This document shows positions 52,623 to 63,510 of a stretch of DNA of 64,000 bases, piece after piece. Location: assembly GCA_932294295.1 (NCBI GenBank), contig OW028585.1:20281912-20345911 (forward strand), read 5' to 3'. The translations under genes and the position numbers were made by a program. The notes under the pieces are model-generated. The model worked only from the letters and a program-made list of their open reading frames with translations, had not been told where the DNA came from and did no database searches. Numbering within the stretch: position 1 is the first letter of the stretch; each line of letters starts with the position of its first letter. Origin of the DNA: Alitta virens (taxonomy: Eukaryota > Annelida > Polychaeta > Phyllodocida > Nereididae).

Positions 52623-54540
52623 GAACATTTCAGAATTGTCAAACTCAATTTTCATTCAAACCAAAATGGTTGGACTCAATGTTTGATTAATTCAGAATGG
52701 TCATACTTAATGTTTGACCAAATCAGAATAGTCAAACTGAATGATCGAACATTTCAGAATTGTCAAACGCAATTTTCAATCAAACCAAAATGGTTGGACT
52801 CAATGTATGATTATCTCAGAATGGTCATACTGAATGTTTGATCAACTCAGAATAGTCAGACTCAATGATCGAACATTTCCGAATTGTCAAACTCAATTTT
52901 CATTCAAACCAAAATGGTTGGACTCAATGTTTGATTAGCTCAGAATGGTCATACTAAATGTTTGACCAAATCAGAATAGTCAAACTCAATGATCGAACAT
53001 TTCAGAATTGTCAAACTCAGTGATCGAACATTTCAGAATTGTCAAACTCAATTTTCATTCAAACCAAAATGGTTGGACTCAATGTTTGATTAATTCAGAA
53101 TGGTCATACTGAATGTTTGACCAAATCAGAATAGGCAAACTCAATGATCGAACATTTCAGAATTGTCAAACTCAATTTTCATTCAAACCAAAATGGTTCG
53201 ACTCAATGTTTGATTAGCTCAGAATGGTCATACTAAATGTTTGACCAAATCAGAATAGTCAAACTCAATGATCGAACATTTCAGAATTGTCAAACTCAAT
53301 GATCGAACATTTCAGAATTGTCAAACTCAATTTTCATTCAAACCAAAATGGTTGGACTCAATGTTTGATTAATTCAGAATGGTCATACTGAATGTTTGAT
53401 CAACTCAGAATAGTCAAACTCAATGATCGAACATTTCCGAATTGTCAAACTTAATTTTCATTCAAACCAAAATGGTTGGACTCAATGTTTGATTTGCTCA
53501 GAATGGTCATACTAAATGTTTGACCAAATCAGAATAGTCAAACTCAATGATCGAACATTTCAGAATTGTCAAACTCAATGATCGAACATTTCAGAATTGT
53601 CAAACTCAATTTTCATTCAAACTAAAATGGTTGGACTCAATGTTTGATTAATTCAGAATGGTCATACTGAATGTTTGACCAAATCAGAATAGTCAAACTC
53701 AATGATCGAACATTTCAGAATTGTCAAACTCAATTTTCAATCAAACCAAAATGGTTGGACTCAATGTTTGATTAATTCAGAATGGTCATACTGAATGTTT
53801 GATCAACTCAGAATAGTCAAACTCAATGATCGAACATTTCCGAATTGTCAAACTCAATTTTCATTCAAACCAAAATGGTTTGACTCAATGTTTGATTAGC
53901 TCAGAATGGTCATACTAAATGTTTGACCAAATCAGAATAGTCAAACTTTATGATCGAACATTTCAGAATTGTCAAACTCAATGATCGAACATTTCAGAAT
54001 TGTCAAACTCAATGATCGAACATTTCAGAATTGTCAAACTCAATTTTCATTCAAACCAAAATGGTTGGACTCAATGTTTGATTAATTCAGAATGGTCATA
54101 CTGAATGTTTGATCAACTCAGAATAGTCAAACTCAATGATCGAACATTTCCGAATTGTCAAACTTAATTTTCATTCAAACCAAAATGGTTGGACTCAATG
54201 TTTGATTTGCTCAGAATGGTCATACTAAATGTTTGACCAAATCAGAATAGTCAAACTCAATGATCGAACATTTCAGAATTGTCAAACTCAATGATCGAAC
54301 ATTTCAGAATTGTCAAACTCAATTTTCATTCAAACTAAAATGGTTGGACTCAATGTTTGATTAATTCAGAATGGTCATACTGAATGTTTGACCAAATCAG
54401 AATAGTCAAACTCAATGATCGAACATTTCAGAATTGTCAAACTCAATTTTCAATCAAACCAAAATGGTTGGACTCAATGTTTGATTAATTCAGAATGGTC
54501 ATACTGAATGTTTGATCAACTCAGAATAGTCAAACTCAAT
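52623..54540 (+). repeat. 3,348-bp tandem block, copy 2 (partial)
   Basis: The left junction is a hybrid frame-bearing unit. Its start is an ordinary gaccaaatc pentamer with atgatcgaac rather than the cassette form with atgacgaac, which is why its open frame is 78 rather than 84 codons. The right end lies between 54.2 and 54.55 kb, where the ccgaaattg unit shows that the sequence has switched to the 48.0-kb template. Confidence 0.86.
53921..54106 (+). repeat. 186-bp satellite unit (hexamer), copy 4
   Basis: Located 3,348 bases after the copy at 50,573. Here the tagged 155-bp sibling 713 bases on is absent: the corresponding unit has the common aaactcaatg, showing that the block switched template in between. 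Confidence 0.92.
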
Positions 54541-54849
54541 GATCGAACATTTCCGAAATTGTCAAACCCAATTTTCATTCAAACCAAAATGGTTTGACTC
54601 AATGTTTGATTAGCTCAGAATGGTCATACTAAATGTTTGACCAAATCAGAATAGTCAAACTCAATGATCGAACATTTCAGAATTGTCAAACTCAATGATC
54701 GAACATTTCAGAATTGTCAAACTCAATTTTCATTCAAACCAAAATGGTTGGACTCAATGTTTGATTAATTCAGAATGGTCATACTGAAAGTTTGACCAAA
54801 TCAGAATAGTCAAACTGAATGATCAAACATTTCAGAATTGTCAAACGCA

Positions 54850-56243
54850 ATTTTCATTCAAACCAAAATGGTTGGACTCAATGTATGATTATCTCAGAAT
54901 GGTCATACTGATTGTTTGATCAACTCAGAATAGTCAGACTCAATGATCGATCATCTCAGAATTGTCAAACTCAATGATCGAACATTTCAGAATTGTCAAA
55001 CTCAATTTTCATTCAAACCAAACTGGTTGGACTCAATGTTTGATTAATTCAGAATGGTCATACTGAATGTTTGATCAACTCAGAATAGTCAAACTCAATG
55101 ATCGAACATTTCCGAATTGTCAAACTCAATTTTCATTCAAACCAAAATGGTTGGACTCAATGTTTGATTAGCTCAGAATGGTCATACTAAGTGTTTGACC
55201 AAATCAGAATAGTCAAACTCAATGATCGAACATTTCAGAATTGTCAAACTCAATGATCGAACATTTCAGAATTGTCAAACTCAATTTTCATTCAAACCAA
55301 AATGGTTGGACTCAATGTTTGATTAATTCAGAATGGTCATACTGAATGTTTGACCAAATCAGAATAGTCAAACTGAATGATCGAACATTTCAGAATTGTC
55401 AAACTCAATTTTCATTCAAACCAAAATGGTTGGACTCAATGTTTGATTAGCTCAGAATGGTCATACTAAATGTTTGACCAAATCAGAATAGTCAAACTCA
55501 ATGATCGAACATTTCAGAATTGTCAAACTCAATGATCGAACATTTCAGAATTGTCAAACTCAATTTTCATTCAAACCAAAATGGTTGGACTCAATGTTTG
55601 ATTAATTCAGAATGGTCATACTGAATGTTTGACCCAATCAGAATAGTCAAACTCAATGATCGAACATTTCAGAATTGTCAAACTCAATTTTCAATCAAAC
55701 CAAAATGGTTGGACTGAATGTTTGATTAACTCAGATTGGTCAAACAGAATGTCTGATCAACTCAGAATAGTCAGACTCAATGATCGATCATCTCAGAATT
55801 GTCAAACTCAATGACGAACATTTCAGAATTGTCAAACTCAATTTTCATTCAAACCAAAATGGTTGGACTCAATGTTTGATTAATTCAGAATGGTCATACT
55901 TAATGTTTGACCAAATCAGAATAGTCAAACTGAATGATCGAACATTTCAGAATTGTCAAACGCAATTTTCAATCAAACCAAAATGGTTGGACTCAATGTA
56001 TGATTATCTCAGAATGGTCATACTGAATGTTTGATCAACTCAGAATAGTCAGACTCAATGATCGAACATTTCAGAATTGTCAAACTCAATTTTCATTCAA
56101 ACCAAAATGGTTGGACTCAATGTTTGATTAGCTCAGAATGGTCATACTAAATGTTTGACCAAATCAGAATAGTCAAACTCAATGATCGAACATTTCAGAA
56201 TTGTCAAACTCAGTGATCGAACATTTCAGAATTGTCAAACTCA
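54850..56243 (+). repeat. 1,394-bp tandem block, copy 1
   Basis: Landmarks repeat 1,394 bases (45 x 31 minus 1) downstream: caaactgg, actaagtg, gacccaatc and the frame-bearing unit (55,780 and 57,174). Both copies share tcagaattg in the unit after the frame (56,071 and 57,465), where most other right-domain copies have tccgaattg. I saw essentially no differences, so this may be the youngest event in the window. Confidence 0.9.
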
Positions 56244-57637
56244 ATTTTCATTCAAACCAAAATGGTTGGACTCAATGTATGATTATCTCAGAATGGTCAT
56301 ACTGATTGTTTGATCAACTCAGAATAGTCAGACTCAATGATCGATCATCTCAGAATTGTCAAACTCAATGATCGAACATTTCAGAATTGTCAAACTCAAT
56401 TTTCATTCAAACCAAACTGGTTGGACTCAATGTTTGATTAATTCAGAATGGTCATACTGAATGTTTGATCAACTCAGAATAGTCAAACTCAATGATCGAA
56501 CATTTCCGAATTGTCAAACTCAATTTTCATTCAAACCAAAATGGTTGGACTCAATGTTTGATTAGCTCAGAATGGTCATACTAAGTGTTTGACCAAATCA
56601 GAATAGTCAAACTCAATGATCGAACATTTCAGAATTGTCAAACTCAATGATCGAACATTTCAGAATTGTCAAACTCAATTTTCATTCAAACCAAAATGGT
56701 TGGACTCAATGTTTGATTAATTCAGAATGGTCATACTGAATGTTTGACCAAATCAGAATAGTCAAACTGAATGATCGAACATTTCAGAATTGTCAAACTC
56801 AATTTTCATTCAAACCAAAATGGTTGGACTCAATGTTTGATTAGCTCAGAATGGTCATACTAAATGTTTGACCAAATCAGAATAGTCAAACTCAATGATC
56901 GAACATTTCAGAATTGTCAAACTCAATGATCGAACATTTCAGAATTGTCAAACTCAATTTTCATTCAAACCAAAATGGTTGGACTCAATGTTTGATTAAT
57001 TCAGAATGGTCATACTGAATGTTTGACCCAATCAGAATAGTCAAACTCAATGATCGAACATTTCAGAATTGTCAAACTCAATTTTCAATCAAACCAAAAT
57101 GGTTGGACTGAATGTTTGATTAACTCAGATTGGTCAAACAGAATGTCTGATCAACTCAGAATAGTCAGACTCAATGATCGATCATCTCAGAATTGTCAAA
57201 CTCAATGACGAACATTTCAGAATTGTCAAACTCAATTTTCATTCAAACCAAAATGGTTGGACTCAATGTTTGATTAATTCAGAATGGTCATACTTAATGT
57301 TTGACCAAATCAGAATAGTCAAACTGAATGATCGAACATTTCAGAATTGTCAAACGCAATTTTCAATCAAACCAAAATGGTTGGACTCAATGTATGATTA
57401 TCTCAGAATGGTCATACTGAATGTTTGATCAACTCAGAATAGTCAGACTCAATGATCGAACATTTCAGAATTGTCAAACTCAATTTTCATTCAAACCAAA
57501 ATGGTTGGACTCAATGTTTGATTAGCTCAGAATGGTCATACTAAATGTTTGACCAAATCAGAATAGTCAAACTCAATGATCGAACATTTCAGAATTGTCA
57601 AACTCAGTGATCGAACATTTCAGAATTGTCAAACTCA
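56244..57637 (+). repeat. 1,394-bp tandem block, copy 2
   Basis: The left junction lies in one unit: its first part is the cagtgatc-type neighbour with aaactcaatt, and from about 56,277 it is the gtatgattatctc form that elsewhere follows cgcaatttt. The breakpoint falls between 56,241 and 56,277. Confidence 0.9.
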
Positions 57638-58507
57638 ATTTTCATTCAAACCAAAATGGTTGGACTCAATGTTTGATTAATTCAGAATGGTCATACTGAA
57701 TGTTTGACCAAATCAGAATAGGCAAACTCAATGATCGAACATTTCAGAATTGTCAAACTCAATTTTCATTCAAACCAAAATGGTTCGACTCAATGTTTGA
57801 TTAGCTCAGAATGGTCATACTAAATGTTTGACCAAATCAGAATAGTCAAACTCAATGATCGAACATTTCAGAATTGTCAAACTCAATGATCGAACATTTC
57901 AGAATTGTCAAACTCAATTTTCATTCAAACCAAAATGGTTGGACTCAATGTTTGATTAATTCAGAATGGTCATACTGAATGTTTGATCAACTCAGAATAG
58001 TCAAACTCAATGATCGAACATTTCCGAATTGTCAAACTTAATTTTCATTCAAACCAAAATGGTTGGACTCAATGTTTGATTTGCTCAGAATGGTCATACT
58101 AAATGTTTGACCAAATCAGAATAGTCAAACTCAATGATCGAACATTTCAGAATTGTCAAACTCAATGATCGAACATTTCAGAATTGTCAAACTCAATTTT
58201 CATTCAAACTAAAATGGTTGGACTCAATGTTTGATTAATTCAGAATGGTCATACTGAATGTTTGACCAAATCAGAATAGTCAAACTCAATGATCGAACAT
58301 TTCAGAATTGTCAAACTCAATTTTCAATCAAACCAAAATGGTTGGACTCAATGTTTGATTAATTCAGAATGGTCATACTGAATGTTTGATCAACTCAGAA
58401 TAGTCAAACTCAATGATCGAACATTTCCGAATTGTCAAACTCAATTTTCATTCAAACCAAAATGGTTTGACTCAATGTTTGATTAGCTCAGAATGGTCAT
58501 ACTAAAT

Positions 58508-58693
58508 GTTTGACCAAATCAGAATAGTCAAACTTTATGATCGAACATTTCAGAATTGTCAAACTCAATGATCGAACATTTCAGAATTGTCAAACTCAAT
58601 GATCGAACATTTCAGAATTGTCAAACTCAATTTTCATTCAAACCAAAATGGTTGGACTCAATGTTTGATTAATTCAGAATGGTCATACTGAAT
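58508..58693 (+). repeat. 186-bp satellite unit (hexamer), copy 5
   Basis: Located 7,935 bases after the copy at 50,573 and followed by its tagged 155-bp sibling (59,246). Confidence 0.92.
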
Positions 58694-61600
58694 GTTTGAT
58701 CAACTCAGAATAGTCAAACTCAATGATCGAACATTTCCGAATTGTCAAACTTAATTTTCATTCAAACCAAAATGGTTGGACTCAATGTTTGATTTGCTCA
58801 GAATGGTCATACTAAATGTTTGACCAAATCAGAATAGTCAAACTCAATGATCGAACATTTCAGAATTGTCAAACTCAATGATCGAACATTTCAGAATTGT
58901 CAAACTCAATTTTCATTCAAACTAAAATGGTTGGACTCAATGTTTGATTAATTCAGAATGGTCATACTGAATGTTTGACCAAATCAGAATAGTCAAACTC
59001 AATGATCGAACATTTCAGAATTGTCAAACTCAATTTTCAATCAAACCAAAATGGTTGGACTCAATGTTTGATTAATTCAGAATGGTCATACTGAATGTTT
59101 GATCAACTCAGAATAGTCAAACTCAATGATCGAACATTTCCGAATTGTCAAACTCAATTTTCATTCAAACCAAAATGGTTTGACTCAATGTTTGATTAGC
59201 TCAGAATGGTCATACTAAATGTTTGACCAAATCAGAATAGTCAAACTTTATGATCGAACATTTCAGAATTGTCAAACTCAATGATCGAACATTTCAGAAT
59301 TGTCAAACTCAATTTTCATTCAAACCAAAATGGTTGGACTCAATGTTTGATTAATTCAGAATGGTCATACTGAAAGTTTGACCAAATCAGAATAGTCAAA
59401 CTGAATGATCAAACATTTCAGAATTGTCAAACGCAATTTTCAATCAAACCAAAATGGTTGGACTCAATGTATGATTATCTCAGAATGGTCATACTGATTG
59501 TTTGATCAACTCAGAATAGTCAGACTCAATGATCGATCATCTCAGAATTGTCAAACTCAATGATCGAACATTTCAGAATTGTCAAACTCAATTTTCATTC
59601 AAACCAAACTGGTTGGACTCAATGTTTGATTAATTCAGAATGGTCATACTGAATGTTTGATCAACTCAGAATTGTCAAACTCAATGATCGAACATTTCCG
59701 AATTGTCAAACTCAATTTTCATTCAAACCAAAATGGTTGGACTCAATGTTTGATTAGCTCAGAATGGTCATACTAAGTGTTTGACCAAATCAGAATAGTC
59801 AAACTAAATGATCGAACATTTCAGAATTGTCAAACTCAATGATCGAACATTTCAGAATTGTCAAACTCAATTTTCATTCAAACCAAAATGGTTGGACTCA
59901 ATGTTTGATTAATTCAGAATGGTCATACTGAATGTTTGATCAACTCAGAATAGTCAAACTCAATGATCGAACATTTCAGAATTGTCAAACGCAATTTTCA
60001 ATCAAACCAAAATGGTTGGACTCAATGTATGATTATCTCAGAATGGTCATACTGAATGTTTGATAAACTCAGAATAGTCAGAGTCAATGATCGATCATCT
60101 CAGAATTGTCAAACTCAATGATCGAACATTTCAGAATTGTCAAACTCAATTTTCATTCAAACCAAAATGGTTGGACTCAATGTTTGATTAGCTCAGAATG
60201 GTCATACTAAATGTTTGACCAAATCAGAATAGTCAAACTCAATGATCGAACATTTCAGAATTGTCAAACTCAATGATCGAACATTTCAGAATTGTCAAAC
60301 TCAATTTTCATTCAAACCAAAATGGTTGGACTCAATGTTTGATTAATTCAGAATGGTCATACTGAATGTTTGATCAACTCAGAATAGTCAAACTCAATGA
60401 TCGAACATTTCCGAATTGTCAAACTCAATTTTCATTCAAACCAAAATGGTTGGACTCAATGTTTGATTTGCTCAGAATGGTCATACTAAATGTTTGACCA
60501 AATCAGAATAGTCAAACTCAATGATCGAACATTTCAGAATTGTCAAACTCAATGATCGAACATTTCAGAATTGTCAAACTCAATTTTCATTCAAACCAAA
60601 ATGGTTGGACTCAATGTTTGATTAATTCAGAATGGTCATACTTAATGTTTGACCAAATCAGAATAGTCAAACTGAATGATCGAACATTTCAGAATTGTCA
60701 AACGCAATTTTCAATCAAACCAAAATGGTTGGACTCAATGTATGATTATCTCAGAATGGTCATACTGAATGTTTGATCAACTCAGAATAGTCAGACTCAA
60801 TGATCGAACATTTCCGAATTGTCAAACTCAATTTTCATTCAAACCAAAATGGTTGGACTCAATGTTTGATTAGCTCAGAATGGTCATACTAAATGTTTGA
60901 CCAAATCAGAATAGTCAAACTCAATGATCGAACATTTCAGAATTGTCAAACTCAGTGATCGAACATTTCAGAATTGTCAAACTCAATTTTCATTCAAACC
61001 AAAATGGTTGGACTCAATGTTTGATTAATTCAGAATGGTCATACTGAATGTTTGACCAAATCAGAATAGGCAAACTCAATGATCGAACATTTCAGAATTG
61101 TCAAACTCAATTTTCATTCAAACCAAAATGGTTCGACTCAATGTTTGATTAGCTCAGAATGGTCATACTAAATGTTTGACCAAATCAGAATAGTCAAACT
61201 CAATGATCGAACATTTCAGAATTGTCAAACTCAATGATCGAACATTTCAGAATTGTCAAACTCAATTTTCATTCAAACCAAAATGGTTGGACTCAATGTT
61301 TGATTAATTCAGAATGGTCATACTGAATGTTTGATCAACTCAGAATAGTCAAACTCAATGATCGAACATTTCCGAATTGTCAAACTTAATTTTCATTCAA
61401 ACCAAAATGGTTGGACTCAATGTTTGATTTGCTCAGAATGGTCATACTAAATGTTTGACCAAATCAGAATAGTCAAACTCAATGATCGAACATTTCAGAA
61501 TTGTCAAACTCAATGATCGAACATTTCAGAATTGTCAAACTCAATTTTCATTCAAACTAAAATGGTTGGACTCAATGTTTGATTAATTCAGAATGGTCAT

Positions 61601-61855
61601 ACTGAATGTTTGACCAAATCAGAATAGTCAAACTCAATGATCGAACATTTCAGAATTGTCAAACTCAATTTTCAATCAAACCAAAATGGTTGGACTCAAT
61701 GTTTGATTAATTCAGAATGGTCATACTGAATGTTTGATCAACTCAGAATAGTCAAACTCAATGATCGAACATTTCCGAATTGTCAAACTCAATTTTCATT
61801 CAAACCAAAATGGTTTGACTCAATGTTTGATTAGCTCAGAATGGTCATACTAAAT

Positions 61856-62041
61856 GTTTGACCAAATCAGAATAGTCAAACTTTATGATCGAACATTTCA
61901 GAATTGTCAAACTCAATGATCGAACATTTCAGAATTGTCAAACTCAATGATCGAACATTTCAGAATTGTCAAACTCAATTTTCATTCAAACCAAAATGGT
62001 TGGACTCAATGTTTGATTAATTCAGAATGGTCATACTGAAT
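61856..62041 (+). repeat. 186-bp satellite unit (hexamer), copy 6
   Basis: Located 7,935 bases after the copy at 53,921 and 3,348 after the one at 58,508. A tagged 155-bp sibling is present (62,594), unlike at 53,921. Confidence 0.92.
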
Positions 62042-62480
62042 GTTTGATCAACTCAGAATAGTCAAACTCAATGATCGAACATTTCCGAATTGTCAAACTT
62101 AATTTTCATTCAAACCAAAATGGTTGGACTCAATGTTTGATTTGCTCAGAATGGTCATACTAAATGTTTGACCAAATCAGAATAGTCAAACTCAATGATC
62201 GAACATTTCAGAATTGTCAAACTCAATGATCGAACATTTCAGAATTGTCAAACTCAATTTTCATTCAAACTAAAATGGTTGGACTCAATGTTTGATTAAT
62301 TCAGAATGGTCATACTGAATGTTTGACCAAATCAGAATAGTCAAACTCAATGATCGAACATTTCAGAATTGTCAAACTCAATTTTCAATCAAACCAAAAT
62401 GGTTGGACTCAATGTTTGATTAATTCAGAATGGTCATACTGAATGTTTGATCAACTCAGAATAGTCAAACTCAATGATCG

Positions 62481-63510
62481 AACATTTCCGAATTGTCAAA
62501 CTCAATTTTCATTCAAACCAAAATGGTTTGACTCAATGTTTGATTAGCTCAGAATGGTCATACTAAATGTTTGACCAAATCAGAATAGTCAAACTTTATG
62601 ATCGAACATTTCAGAATTGTCAAACTCAATGATCGAACATTTCAGAATTGTCAAACTCAATTTTCATTCAAACCAAAATGGTTGGACTCAATGTTTGATT
62701 AATTCAGAATGGTCATACTGAAAGTTTGACCAAATCAGAATAGTCAAACTGAATGATCAAACATTTCAGAATTGTCAAACGCAATTTTCAATCAAACCAA
62801 AATGGTTGGACTCAATGTATGATTATCTCAGAATGGTCATACTGATTGTTTGATCAACTCAGAATAGTCAGACTCAATGATCGATCATCTCAGAATTGTC
62901 AAACTCAATGATCGAACATTTCAGAATTGTCAAACTCAATTTTCATTCAAACCAAACTGGTTGGACTCAATGTTTGATTAATTCAGAATGGTCATACTGA
63001 ATGTTTGATCAACTCAGAATTGTCAAACTCAATGATCGAACATTTCCGAATTGTCAAACTCAATTTTCATTCAAACCAAAATGGTTGGACTCAATGTTTG
63101 ATTAGCTCAGAATGGTCATACTAAGTGTTTGACCAAATCAGAATAGTCAAACTAAATGATCGAACATTTCAGAATTGTCAAACTCAATGATCGAACATTT
63201 CAGAATTGTCAAACTCAATTTTCATTCAAACCAAAATGGTTGGACTCAATGTTTGATTAATTCAGAATGGTCATACTGAATGTTTGATCAACTCAGAATA
63301 GTCAAACTCAATGATCGAACATTTCAGAATTGTCAAACGCAATTTTCAATCAAACCAAAATGGTTGGACTCAATGTATGATTATCTCAGAATGGTCATAC
63401 TGAATGTTTGATAAACTCAGAATAGTCAGAGTCAATGATCGATCATCTCAGAATTGTCAAACTCAATGATCGAACATTTCAGAATTGTCAAACTCAATTT
63501 TCATTCAAAC
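62481..63510 (+). repeat. Segment matching 59.1-60.2 kb at offset 3,348
   Basis: The tag aaactttatg (59,246 and 62,594), the agaattgtcaaactcaatg change in A near 63,013, aaactaaatg near 63,152 and agagtcaatg near 63,430 all recur at offset 3,348. Beyond about 63.5 kb gattaattc replaces gattagctc and the match ends. Confidence 0.83.

Larger units (their letters stand above)
49531..54545 (+). repeat. 7,935-bp-offset block, copy 1
   Basis: About 5 kb matching 57,466-62,480. Landmarks are ggttcgac near 49,849, two 186-bp units (50,573 and 53,921 matching 58,508 and 61,856), the tag at 51,311 (59,246), agagtcaatg at 52,146 (60,081) and the 78-codon frame (52,605 and 60,540). The offset is 256 x 31 minus 1. 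A private change is accaaagtgg near 49,999. Confidence 0.88.
57466..62480 (+). repeat. 7,935-bp-offset block, copy 2
   Basis: Reproduces the order of all landmarks of copy 1, including the internal 3,348-bp duplication and its hybrid junction. The 3,348-bp event therefore predates this copy. Near 62.48 kb the partner has ccgaaattg (54,555) but this copy has ccgaattg, marking the end of the match. Confidence 0.88.

Noticed and set aside
6754..60776. Eighteen conserved 78-84-residue open frames as a tandem gene family
   Set aside because: They translate the satellite itself (repeated RIVKLN), arise from one lost stop codon plus a 1-base deletion, and have no gene signals or domain. Conservation reflects block duplication of the DNA, not protein selection.
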